64,000 nt of DNA from Nocardioides donggukensis (GTDB lineage: Bacteria > Actinomycetota > Actinomycetes > Propionibacteriales > Nocardioidaceae), in the NCBI RefSeq assembly GCF_014842875.1, contig NZ_JACYXZ010000002.1, positions 620,001 to 684,000 of the forward strand. Direction: 5' to 3'. Positions 1-7,477 of the stretch are shown here, one piece after another (position 1 is the first letter of the stretch; each line of letters starts with the position of its first letter). The notes beneath the pieces are model-generated. The model was not told the origin of the DNA, did no database searches, and was given only the letters and a program-made list of their open reading frames with translations. Position numbers and translations under genes: made by a program.

Positions 1-1205
1 TCCAACCGGTCGACCCACTTGGTCTGGAGCACGCCGGGGCGGTTGGGCGCGATGATCCGGCACGGGTAGCCGTGGTCGATCGCCAGCGGCTCACCCTCCA
101 GCTCCACCGCCAGCAGGGTCAGCGGATGGTCGGCGAAGTTGCCCTGGAGGAGCGAGCTGCGGAACGGCCCGGACTCCTGGAGGGAGTCGACCTTGACGTC
201 GCTGCCTGCCGGCGCGTCGACCAGGTCGAGCAGGTCCCGGACCCGGACCCCGCCCCAGGTGCCGCTGGCACTCCAGCCCTCGACACAGGCGATCGGGAGC
301 TCCTCGCGTCGCTGCGGCATCGCCAGCAGGTCCGCACGGGACAGGACCACCTCCCGGTCCCCGTTGACGACGGTGAGCCGGTAGGAGCTGCTGGTCGCCG
401 AGCCCAGCACGTCGGCGGACTTCGCGGACTTGTTGATCGGGATCCCGGCCGGCCCGTCGCCGGACCGCACGCCGAACACCGAGATCCGGCGCAGCGCCGG
501 GACCGTGCTGCCCGCGGTCGCGAGGACCGCGACGCCGGTGGCCAGCCAGGTGCTGCGCAGCAGCCCGCGACGGGTGAGGACGCCCCGGGACGAAGTGCGA
601 CCGGCCTCGGCCGGCTCCTCGCCGGTCGGTGAGCCGCCACCGCCGACTCCCCCGGCACCGCCCCCGTCGCGGTCCTGGTCGGTGGAGTCGACGTCCTCCC
701 CGAGCGCCTTCCGGATCACCGGGAGCTGCACCGCCACGTGGATCACCAGGGAGCCGATCGCGACCCAGGCGATCGCGTAGTGGGTGGACCGGAAGCTGAA
801 CGACCACGGGTACCACTGCGCGGCGTTGGCCAGCCCGGTGACCAGCATGAAGATCGCGGAGGCCACCAGCACGCCGATGCTGACCCGCTCCAGCGCGTGC
901 AGCAGCAGGGCGCGCGCGGCCCGCGGCGGTCGGGTGAAGAGCCGGTGGAAGACGGTCCAGAGCTTCACCAGCAGCAGCGGCACGGCCGCCGTACCGGCGG
1001 TCACGTGCAGCCCCTGGGTGACCCGGTAGCCCCAGGAGGGGCTGGCCGGGAACGGGATCACCTGGTCGGTGACCTGCGAGGCGTGGCTGATCAGGCCGGT
1101 GAGGAACGCCACGGCGAAGCAGACACCGAGCCAGACCCCGACGCGACTGGACACCGCCGGGCTCCGCAGCCGGGAGGAGAAGTCCTGCTCAGAGGGGAGC
1201 CGCAC
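1..1205 (-). CDS. Membrane-anchored molybdopterin-dependent (sulfite oxidase-like) oxidoreductase, 3' end missing
   Basis: The C-terminus runs off the left edge; 401 residues are visible. I see four hydrophobic helices (about 23-40, 60-85, 103-128, 141-162) carrying histidines (41, 67, 142, 156), which resembles a small cytochrome b561-type anchor. A Gly/Ser-rich linker follows, then a twin-arginine motif TRRGLLRS (211-218) before a fifth hydrophobic stretch, then the sulfite-oxidase fold. Cys307 in AIPIACVEGW is the expected Mo ligand, and HGYPCRIIAPNRPGV (378-392) is the family's pterin-binding region. The substrate is unknown; an extracytoplasmic redox reaction is likely. The GTG start at 1205 has a GGAG upstream and lies 17 bp inside the methyltransferase gene, so the two are translationally coupled as the last genes of a four-gene operon. 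Family call is firm; haem binding and substrate are inferred. Confidence 0.88.
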   Translation of the reverse strand, partial: MRLPSEQDFSSRLRSPAVSSRVGVWLGVCFAVAFLTGLISHASQVTDQVIPFPASPSWGYRVTQGLHVTAGTAAVPLLLVKLWTVFHRLFTRPPRAARALLLHALERVSIGVLVASAIFMLVTGLANAAQWYPWSFSFRSTHYAIAWVAIGSLVIHVAVQLPVIRKALGEDVDSTDQDRDGGGAGGVGGGGSPTGEEPAEAGRTSSRGVLTRRGLLRSTWLATGVAVLATAGSTVPALRRISVFGVRSGDGPAGIPINKSAKSADVLGSATSSSYRLTVVNGDREVVLSRADLLAMPQRREELPIACVEGWSASGTWGGVRVRDLLDLVDAPAGSDVKVDSLQESGPFRSSLLQGNFADHPLTLLAVELEGEPLAIDHGYPCRIIAPNRPGVLQTKWVDRL

Positions 1206-1929
1206 CTCGCGCTCCCTTCTCCAGGACCACGAACCAGCGGTCCTCGTGCTCGTGCAGCTCGGCCACCCGCAGTCCGGCGGCGACGGCGACGGCCCCGATG
1301 GCGTCGGCGCCCACCCAGGCCCAGTGGAAGGGCTTGCTCGGGCCGTCGTCGAGCTCGAGCCGCATGCGCTGGCGGTCGACGCCGACCCCGTGCTCGGACA
1401 GGTCCGCCACGATCCGGCCGTCCGGTGCGACGACCTCGGCCAGGCGGCGCAGCAACGCCACCGGGTCCCCGCCGATGCCGATGTTGCCGTCGGCGAGCAG
1501 CGCCGTGCACCAGCGGCCCTCGCCGGGCAACGGCTCGAACACGTCGCGGCGCAGCGCCACCGCGCCGCGCTCCCGGGTCTGGGCCACGGCCTCGGGGACC
1601 ACGTCGATGCCCAGCACGCAGTGCCCCTCGGCGGCCAGGTGGGCGCTCATCCGGCCGGGTCCGCAGCCGACGTCCAGGGTGGCCCCCACGCAGTGCCGCA
1701 GGAGGACCCGGTCGGCAGTGTCCACGTGGCCGTTCCAGCGGTCCACGGGCAGCACCTGCTCGGCCGTCCGGTCGGACTCGCCCGACGGGTCGCCGGACGC
1801 CTCGACGCCGTCGATCCCCTCGATGCGGCCGACCACGCGGCACGGGCTCCCCTGGAGCGCGGCCGTGAACGCCTCCGAGAACGAGCGGTGCCTCTCCCCC
1901 GCCGGCCGGTCGTCGACCTGATCGCTCAT
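1189..1929 (-). CDS. Class I SAM-dependent methyltransferase
   Basis: The 246-residue protein has the class I SAM-binding motif LDVGCGPGR at about 85-93 and acidic motif II (GIDVVPEAV) shortly after, followed by the usual alternating strand/helix pattern. It looks soluble, with no signal peptide. The first 60 residues are a charged N-terminal region of unknown role. The ATG start at 1929 overlaps the upstream DUF2064 stop as ATGA, and its own end overlaps the oxidoreductase start by 17 bp. This places it as gene 3 of a glycosyltransferase/DUF2064/methyltransferase/Moco operon. The methyl acceptor cannot be read from sequence; context suggests a sugar-like or lipid-linked intermediate. Confidence 0.85.
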   Translation of the reverse strand: MSDQVDDRPAGERHRSFSEAFTAALQGSPCRVVGRIEGIDGVEASGDPSGESDRTAEQVLPVDRWNGHVDTADRVLLRHCVGATLDVGCGPGRMSAHLAAEGHCVLGIDVVPEAVAQTRERGAVALRRDVFEPLPGEGRWCTALLADGNIGIGGDPVALLRRLAEVVAPDGRIVADLSEHGVGVDRQRMRLELDDGPSKPFHWAWVGADAIGAVAVAAGLRVAELHEHEDRWFVVLEKGARGAAPL

Positions 1930-2597
1930 CGGGCCACCGCCAGCTCGGCCCAGGCGGCGGCGAAGGCGCCGTCCGGTGCCTCCTGCGCGACCAGCCGGGC
2001 GTCCTCGAGCGTGTCCACGTCGCGCAGCGTCGCCGTCCCGGCCACCCGGAGGCCGGCCCTCTCGAGAGCGGTCCGGGTCGCGGCACCCGTCTCCCGCGTG
2101 GACATCGGCACGTCGCGGATGGCCGCCGCCTGGGCCGGGTCGCGCAGGCCCAGCACCCACCAGCCGCCGTCCTCGGCCGGCCCGAGCACGCCGTCGTGCT
2201 CCTCCAGCGCCTCCGCGGCGTCGAGCAGCATCCGCTCGGTCACCTGGGGGGTGTCCATGCCGATCTGGACGACCGGGCCGGGCAGGTCGCGGGCCGCGGA
2301 CTCGTGCGCCTCGACCAGCCGGGCCGCGAAGTCCTCGCCGCGCTGCGGGACCACCGTCCACCCCGCGAGGGCCGCGCGCAGCTCGTCGGCACGCACGCCC
2401 TCGGTCAGGTCGCCCGCCAGCGCGAGCCGACAGCGGTCTGCGCCGAAGGCCCTCCGGCACGCGGCCAGTGTGTCGAGCAGTGCCGCGGCGGCCAGCCCGG
2501 CCGCCGCCTCCATGCCGATCTCCGCGCCAAGCCTGGTCTTGGCCAGTCCCGGCACCGGGGACTTCGCCAGGAGCAGCGCCCGAGCGCCGCCGCTCAC
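1926..2597 (-). CDS. DUF2064 / TIGR04282-type nucleotidyl- or glycosyl-transferase-like protein
   Basis: This 223-residue soluble protein begins with a CofC-like nucleotide-binding signature (AKSPVPGLAKTRL, about 11-23). It has the family's acidic metal site (QIGMDTPQV, near 110) and the conserved PAEDGGWWVLGL segment (near 138-149). The family (TIGR04282, 'rSAM/selenodomain-associated transferase 1') has a GT-A-like fold and unknown chemistry. In other genomes it pairs with a TIGR04283-like family-2 glycosyltransferase, as here. The GTG start at 2597 overlaps the upstream stop by 4 bp (GTGA) and the stop overlaps the methyltransferase start by 4 bp, so translation is coupled on both sides. 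Confidence 0.85.
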   Translation of the reverse strand: MSGGARALLLAKSPVPGLAKTRLGAEIGMEAAAGLAAAALLDTLAACRRAFGADRCRLALAGDLTEGVRADELRAALAGWTVVPQRGEDFAARLVEAHESAARDLPGPVVQIGMDTPQVTERMLLDAAEALEEHDGVLGPAEDGGWWVLGLRDPAQAAAIRDVPMSTRETGAATRTALERAGLRVAGTATLRDVDTLEDARLVAQEAPDGAFAAAWAELAVAR

Positions 2598-3247
2598 GCG
2601 AGCACCTTGGCGAAGTCGCGGGCGGTGCGGACCGTGCCGCGCACGGTGCCGGACACCTTGGAGCGGGTGCCGGCGGCCCGGGGGTGGTAGGCCACGTCGT
2701 GCTCGCTGATGCGCCAGCCGGCGCGGGTGGCCCGGTCGAGCAGCTCCACCGGGTAGCCGAACCGGCGGTCGCGGACGTCGAGGTCCAGCAGGGCCTGGCG
2801 GCGGCAGACCCGCATCGGCGCGATGTCGTGGACGCCGAGGCCGCCGCGGCGGCGCATGAAGGCCACGATCAACGCGTTGCCGAGCCGGGCGTGCCAGGGC
2901 CAGACGCCCCGGCGCACCGGGCGTCGCCGGCCGACCGCCATGTCGGCGCCGTCGCGGACGGCGGCGAGCAGACGGTCGAGGTCCAGCGGGTCGAAGGATC
3001 CGTCCCCGTCCATCACCGCGAGGAACACCGCCTCGGACGCCTCGACGCCGGCGTGGACCGCGGCGCCGTACCCGGGCCGGGCCTCGGCGACCACCCTCGC
3101 CCCGTGCTCGCGGGCCACCGCGGCCGTGTCGTCGGTCGACCCGTTGTCGACCACGACCACGGACCAGGGCGCCGGCACGAGCGGCAGGAGCTGCCTCAGG
3201 GCCGGTCCCTCGTCCCGGCACGGGAGCACGAGATCACAGGTTTCCAT
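2594..3247 (-). CDS. Family 2 glycosyltransferase
   Basis: The 217-residue GT-A fold protein has the N-terminal LVLPCRDEG, the VVVVDNGSTDD loop (30-40), and the metal-binding DGDGSFDP at about 80-87. It continues through a conserved region with VGRR and PMRV. It lacks the long C-terminal membrane helices of DPM-type synthases. It is the first gene of a four-gene operon, and its start follows a TAGGGT -10 box by 6 nt, indicating a leaderless mRNA. The paired DUF2064 gene suggests the two transferases act in one pathway. Donor and acceptor are unknown. Confidence 0.87.
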   Translation of the reverse strand: METCDLVLPCRDEGPALRQLLPLVPAPWSVVVVDNGSTDDTAAVAREHGARVVAEARPGYGAAVHAGVEASEAVFLAVMDGDGSFDPLDLDRLLAAVRDGADMAVGRRRPVRRGVWPWHARLGNALIVAFMRRRGGLGVHDIAPMRVCRRQALLDLDVRDRRFGYPVELLDRATRAGWRISEHDVAYHPRAAGTRSKVSGTVRGTVRTARDFAKVLA

Positions 3248-3253
3248 GGGACC

Positions 3254-3259
3254 ACCCTA
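3254..3259 (-). promoter_or_regulatory. -10 box of the glycosyltransferase operon (leaderless)
   Basis: TAGGGT on the minus strand is followed by 6 nt and then the ATG at 3247. Transcription should begin at or next to the start codon, which supports that start and the absence of a ribosome-binding site. Confidence 0.6.
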
Positions 3260-3356
3260 TGGACTCGGGCCACAGCGGCGGCATTCTCGACCTTACGGAT
3301 CGCTGACGGACGATCCGTCCGGCCCGGGTTCGTCGTTGGCGGCTGGTGGCGCCACC

Positions 3357-3362
3357 TAGGCT
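3357..3362 (+). promoter_or_regulatory. -10 box of the divergent membrane-protein gene (leaderless)
   Basis: TAGGCT lies 7 nt before the ATG at 3370. It forms a divergent pair with the minus-strand box about 100 bp away, so both transcripts start from one short intergenic region. Confidence 0.6.
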
Positions 3363-3369
3363 CGGGCCC

Positions 3370-4737
3370 ATGTCCACGAAGCCCGCGACCCTGCCCTCGG
3401 GCGAGCGGACCGGCCGCCGCCCGTCCGCGGAGACGCTGGGCCTGCTGGTCCCGGTGCTCCTCGTCGCGGTGGCGATCGCGGTGCCGGCCCTCACCGGCTG
3501 GGACGTGGGCGCCCGGTCCGACGACCGCGGGCTGGCGCCCACGCACGGCTACTGGGACCCGAAGCTGGGTCCGGGCACGCTCCCGGCCCTGGCCGTCGCG
3601 GTGGCCGGCTGGCGGCTGGCCGGCCGCGCCGAGCGGCTGCCGTGGCGCACCCTGCTGCTGACCTCGTACGCCGTCGGGCTGGCCTGGCTGCTCTCGCTGG
3701 CGCTGGTCGACGGCCCGTCCGGCCTGACCCGGGTGCTCGGCAACCCGTACGAGTACCTCGAGACCGCCCGCGCGATCACCGACGTCCCGGCGATGCTGGA
3801 CGAGTTCGTGGACCGGATCCCGTACGCCCACCCGGACAACTGGGTCACCCACGTCGCCGGGCACCCGCCCGCGGCCCTGCTCTTCTTCGTGGCCCTGGAC
3901 CGGATCGGTCTCGGTGGCGACCTCGCCGCCGCCCTGGTCGTCACCGCGGTCGCGGCCTCGGTCGCCCCCGCGGTGCTGGTCGCGCTGCGGGCGCTGCGCG
4001 CCGAGCGGGCCGCCCGCCGGGCGGCGCCGTTCCTGGTGCTGGCCCCGGCCGCGGTGTTCCTCGCGGTCTCCGCCGACGCGGTCTTCACGGCCGTCGCCGC
4101 GTGGGGGCTGGCGGCGCTGGCGCTGGGGGCCACCCGGACCGGCCTGCCGGCCAGGGTGGGCTGGTCGGTGCTGGCCGGGCTCCTGCTGGGCAGCTGCGTC
4201 CTGCTCTCCTACGGGCTCCCTCTGCTCGGCCTGCTGGCCGTGGCGGTGCTGGTGGTCGCCCGGAGCTGGCTGCCGCTCCCGGTCGCCGCGGCGACCGCCC
4301 TGATGCTGGTGCTCGGCTTCGCCGGCTACGGCTTCGCGCTGTGGGAGGCGCTGCCGGTGCTGCGCGAGCGGTACTGGGACGGGATCGCCTCCGAGCGGCC
4401 GGCGGCGTACTGGCTCTGGGGCAACCTGGCTGCCCTCACCGTCGCGGCCGGGCCAGCGGTGGGCGCCGGGCTGACCCGGCTCCGCCCGCGGCTCACCTCG
4501 GTGTCCTCCGAGGAGGACCGCACCGTGCGCTGGCTGGCCGGGGCCGCCGTGCTCACCGTGCTGGCCGCGAACCTGTCCTTGATGAGCAAGGGCGAGGTGG
4601 AGCGGATCTGGCTGCCGTTCGTGCCGTGGCTGCTGATCGCCTGCGCCCTGCTGCCCGGACACTGGCGACGGGTCGCGCTGGGGGTGCAGCTGGTGACGGC
4701 ACTGCTGGTGCAGCACCTGCTCTACACGAGCTGGTGA
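3370..4737 (+). CDS. Polytopic integral membrane protein, possibly GT-C-like
   Basis: The 455-residue protein has roughly ten to twelve hydrophobic segments from residue 22 to the C-terminus. A large extracytoplasmic-looking loop carries NPYEYLETARAITDV and HVAGHPPAALLFF. The late segment SKGEVERIWLPFVPW recalls actinobacterial multi-pass transferases of the GT-C type, but I do not see a clear DD or DE catalytic motif. The start is set by the TAGGCT box 7 nt upstream; an in-frame ATG 24 bp earlier would lie ahead of the -10. It is divergent from the glycosyltransferase/Moco operon and convergent with the epimerase. A role in moving or using a lipid-linked sugar is a guess from context. Confidence 0.8.
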   Translation: MSTKPATLPSGERTGRRPSAETLGLLVPVLLVAVAIAVPALTGWDVGARSDDRGLAPTHGYWDPKLGPGTLPALAVAVAGWRLAGRAERLPWRTLLLTSYAVGLAWLLSLALVDGPSGLTRVLGNPYEYLETARAITDVPAMLDEFVDRIPYAHPDNWVTHVAGHPPAALLFFVALDRIGLGGDLAAALVVTAVAASVAPAVLVALRALRAERAARRAAPFLVLAPAAVFLAVSADAVFTAVAAWGLAALALGATRTGLPARVGWSVLAGLLLGSCVLLSYGLPLLGLLAVAVLVVARSWLPLPVAAATALMLVLGFAGYGFALWEALPVLRERYWDGIASERPAAYWLWGNLAALTVAAGPAVGAGLTRLRPRLTSVSSEEDRTVRWLAGAAVLTVLAANLSLMSKGEVERIWLPFVPWLLIACALLPGHWRRVALGVQLVTALLVQHLLYTSW

Positions 4738-4784
4738 GGTCGCCGAGCCCGACGTCCTGACCGCCCGGTCGACCGCGCGACTGA

Positions 4785-4799
4785 CCGCCTGACGGGCGG
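4785..4799. terminator. Small hairpin between convergent genes
   Basis: A 5-bp GC stem (CCGCC / GGCGG) with a 5-nt loop lies in the 69-bp gap between the convergent membrane protein and epimerase genes. It is short and has no U-tract, so termination is only plausible. Confidence 0.3.
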
Positions 4800-4806
4800 G
4801 TGCGGC

Positions 4807-5850
4807 TCAGCGCAGCGGGTCGGTCGCGAAGCGGGCCAGGCCGTCGGCGGGGCGCACCGCGGCCCGGAAGCCGAGCCGGTCGGCGGCCAGCTCCGGGGAG
4901 GCCACCACGTGCCGCACGTCGCCGCTGCGGAACTGGCCGGTCACCTCGGGCCGGATCCCGGCGCCGTGCCCCTCGGCGACCATGGCGGCCACGTCGGCGA
5001 TCGACACCGGCTCTCCGGAGCAGACGTTGTAGGACTCCAGCGACCCGGTGTCCGCCTCCCGGACCGCCCGGATCGCGAGCACGTTGGCGGTCGCGACGTC
5101 CTCGACGTGCACGAAGTCGCGCATCTGGCCGCCGTCCTCGAACACCCGCGGCGACTCGCCCCGCTCCAGCGAGGAGCGGAACATCGCCGCCACCCCGGAG
5201 TACGGCGTGTCCTTGGGCATCCCGGGGCCGTAGACGTTGTGGTACCTCAGCGCGACCGCGGCGGCGTCGGCCTGCCGGGCCCACGCCGCGGCGTAGTGCT
5301 CCTGCGCCACCTTGCTGGCCGCGTAGCTGCCGCGCGGGTCGAGCCGGGCGTCCTCGGGGACGGTGCGCCAGTCGAGCGGCGCGCCGCACTCCGGGCACGG
5401 GTTCTCGAACCTGCCGGCCTCGAGCGCCGCGACCGGGCGCGGACCGGGGGCCACCTCCCCGTGCTCCGGGCACGCGTAGCGACCCTCGCCGTAGACCACC
5501 ATCGAGGACGCCAGCACCATCCGGTCGACGCCGGCCTCGTGCATGGCGGCCAGCAGGGCCGCCGTGCCCAGGTCGTTGTGGGCGGCGTACGCCGGCAGGT
5601 CGCCCACCCGGACCCCGGCGCCCACCAGGGCGCTCTGGTGGCAGACCACGTCGACGCCGGCCAGGAGGTCCGGCCACGACTCGGCGTCGCGGACGTCGAC
5701 CCGGTGCGTGCCCTCGGGGAGGCTCGCGCCGTCCCCGTGCGCCTGTGCCAGCAGCGCGTCGACCCGCACCACCTCGTCGCCGGCCTCCTCCAGCCGGCGG
5801 GCGATCACGGACCCGATGAACCCGGCGCTGCCGGTGAGCAGGACCCTCAC
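4807..5850 (-). CDS. NAD-dependent epimerase/dehydratase (extended SDR) with a Cys/His metal-site insert
   Basis: The 347-residue extended SDR has the Rossmann motif GSAGFIG (7-13) and the catalytic Tyr176/Lys180 in YAASK. A conserved RYHNVYGPGMP segment matches sugar epimerases. Unusually, residues 127-155 contain CPEH and CPEC, spaced like the two knuckles of a zinc ribbon. They sit between the active-site Ser strand (ASSMVVYGEG) and the catalytic Tyr. The GTG start at 5850 overlaps the MTAP stop by 4 bp (GTGA). It likely acts on an NDP-sugar or a phosphorylated sugar; coupling to MTAP points to a pentose-derived substrate, which is inference. Confidence 0.87.
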   Translation of the reverse strand: MRVLLTGSAGFIGSVIARRLEEAGDEVVRVDALLAQAHGDGASLPEGTHRVDVRDAESWPDLLAGVDVVCHQSALVGAGVRVGDLPAYAAHNDLGTAALLAAMHEAGVDRMVLASSMVVYGEGRYACPEHGEVAPGPRPVAALEAGRFENPCPECGAPLDWRTVPEDARLDPRGSYAASKVAQEHYAAAWARQADAAAVALRYHNVYGPGMPKDTPYSGVAAMFRSSLERGESPRVFEDGGQMRDFVHVEDVATANVLAIRAVREADTGSLESYNVCSGEPVSIADVAAMVAEGHGAGIRPEVTGQFRSGDVRHVVASPELAADRLGFRAAVRPADGLARFATDPLR

Positions 5851-6638
5851 GGGACGTCGTAGGTGAGCTCGAGGTCGTCCGCCCAGGCCGAGCAGGCGCA
5901 GCCGGCCGGGTCGGGCAGGTCGGCCAGCACGGTGCCGAGCAGCGCCTTGACCCGCTCGATGCTGTGGCCGAACATCGCGAACACCTCGGCCTGACCCACG
6001 CCGCTGCCCTCGTCGACGCCGGCGTCCATGTCGGTGACGACGGCGATCGGGGCGTAGCAGAGCCGCTGCTCGCGGGCCAGCGCCGCCTCCGGGGCCCCGG
6101 TCATGTTGATCAGCGACCAGCCCTGGTCGGCGTAGTGCCGGGACTCGGCCCGGGTGGAGAAGCGCGGCCCCTCGACCACCACCATCGTGCCGCCGGAGGT
6201 CACCTCGTCCTCGGCCCCCAGCCGGCTCCGCAGCCGGGAGCAGTAGGGGTCCGCGAAGGGCAGGTGCACGGCACCGGTCTCCACGTAGCTGCCGACCCGG
6301 CCCCAGGTGCGGTCCACGAGCTGGTCCGGCACCACCAGCTCGCCGGGCTCGACGGCCGGGGAGAGCCCGCCGACCGCGCACGGGGCCAGCACCTGGCGGA
6401 CCCCCACGCTGCGCAGCGCCCAGAGGTTGGCGCGGTAGTTGATCCGGTGCGGCGGGAAGGCATGGCCGACACCGTGCCGGGGCAGGAACGCCACCCGGCG
6501 CTCGCCGACGGTGCCGATGGTCACCGGCCCCGACGGGTCGCCGTACGGCGTCTCGACGTGGATCTCGTCGGCCCCGTCGAGGAAGGAGTAGAACCCGCTG
6601 CCGCCGATGACGGCCACGTCCGCAGTCGCTGTGCTCAC
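5847..6638 (-). CDS. mtnP: S-methyl-5'-thioadenosine phosphorylase / purine nucleoside phosphorylase family
   Basis: The 263-residue protein has the N-terminal phosphate loop GGSGFYSF, the PRHGVGH and PPHRINYRAN motifs, and NMTGAPEAALARE near the substrate site. These fit the MTAP/PNP family, which splits methylthioadenosine (or another 5'-modified nucleoside) into adenine and a ribose-1-phosphate derivative. The GTG start at 6638 lies 6 nt after a CAGAGT box, a weak leaderless arrangement. Its stop overlaps the epimerase start by 4 bp. No other methionine-salvage gene is adjacent, so a role in a local biosynthetic pathway is as plausible as salvage. Confidence 0.88.
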   Translation of the reverse strand: MSTATADVAVIGGSGFYSFLDGADEIHVETPYGDPSGPVTIGTVGERRVAFLPRHGVGHAFPPHRINYRANLWALRSVGVRQVLAPCAVGGLSPAVEPGELVVPDQLVDRTWGRVGSYVETGAVHLPFADPYCSRLRSRLGAEDEVTSGGTMVVVEGPRFSTRAESRHYADQGWSLINMTGAPEAALAREQRLCYAPIAVVTDMDAGVDEGSGVGQAEVFAMFGHSIERVKALLGTVLADLPDPAGCACSAWADDLELTYDVP

Positions 6639-6680
6639 GCGGTCACTCTGCCATGCCGGCCAACCCGCCCCGACGGGCCG

Positions 6681-6872
6681 TCAGCGGTCCCGGTCGGGCA
6701 GGTCGAGGGTCCGCCACACCTCGGCCCACACCTGCTTCGGCGGGGTGCCGGCGTCCAGCGCCTCCACCGTGGTGCGGCCCAGCGCGGTGATCACGTGCTG
6801 CTCGGCCCAGGCCCGGGCGTACGCCGGCCCCAGGGCCGCCTCCATCCGGGCCCAGAACTCGGTGTGCCTCAT
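6681..6872 (-). CDS. DUF3046 small protein
   Basis: A 63-residue actinobacterial protein that begins MRHTEFWARMEAALG and contains the conserved Trp/His-rich core (AWAEQHV) and a C-terminal VWRTLDLP. Function is unknown. The family commonly sits in the recA/clgR neighbourhood of actinobacteria; here it lies about 12 kb from clgR with no recA in view. Its ATG overlaps the DinB stop by 4 bp, so it is translated in tandem with that gene. Confidence 0.8.
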   Translation of the reverse strand: MRHTEFWARMEAALGPAYARAWAEQHVITALGRTTVEALDAGTPPKQVWAEVWRTLDLPDRDR

Positions 6873-7384
6873 GTCCGCGGGCCCACGTCGTGGAGGTGGT
6901 GGACCACGTCGTGCAGGTGGTAGCGGCCGATCGTCGCGACGGTGAAGGCGCTGCCGTTGCTGCGTCGGCCGGGGCGCTCCCAGCGGTCGCCGACGCCGGC
7001 GTAGGTCGCCGCGACCGTCTCGGCCGCGCTGACCAGCTCGTCGGCCACCGTCGTCGGGTCCTGGTCCCAGTAGTCGGCCTCGACGGCGGCGGCGTCCTGG
7101 TCCCAGTTGGCGAAGACCGGGTCGTCCTCGCCCAGCATCCGGTGGACCCGCTCGTCGAAGACCCGGTGCACGTCGCGGACGTGGCAGGCGTACTCCAGCG
7201 CCGACCAGACGTGCTCGGCCGGGCGGACGGCGGCATCGGGTCCGGACAGGACGTCGGGCCAGGCCGCCGCGTTGGCGCGCAGCGCCCCCGGCAGGTCGTC
7301 CACGCCGGCGCCGTCGAAGCCACACTCGGGGCAGCGGGCGTCGATGACCCAGGTCCAGTCCTTCAGGTCGGGCTCGATCGGCAT
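6869..7384 (-). CDS. DinB-superfamily protein, possible thiol-dependent metalloenzyme
   Basis: The 171-residue four-helix DinB/DUF664-like protein has the helix motif ALEYACHVRDVH and the C-terminal RYHLHDVVHHLHDV, which would supply a metal-binding histidine set. These enzymes often act with mycothiol in actinobacteria. An unusual N-terminal CPECGFD (Cys18, Cys21) precedes the bundle and could add a thiol or metal site. The start at 7384 follows a GAGGAT box by 6 nt. The downstream DUF3046 gene is translationally coupled. Substrate unknown. Confidence 0.8.
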   Translation of the reverse strand: MPIEPDLKDWTWVIDARCPECGFDGAGVDDLPGALRANAAAWPDVLSGPDAAVRPAEHVWSALEYACHVRDVHRVFDERVHRMLGEDDPVFANWDQDAAAVEADYWDQDPTTVADELVSAAETVAATYAGVGDRWERPGRRSNGSAFTVATIGRYHLHDVVHHLHDVGPRT

Positions 7385-7477
7385 GCGGCCATCCTCTCAG
7401 CCGGTCCCGGGCGAGCGCACCTGGACCGGTGGGTCCCAGGCGGTCCAGCGGCCGGTCGCGGGAAGGTCAGCGGCCGG

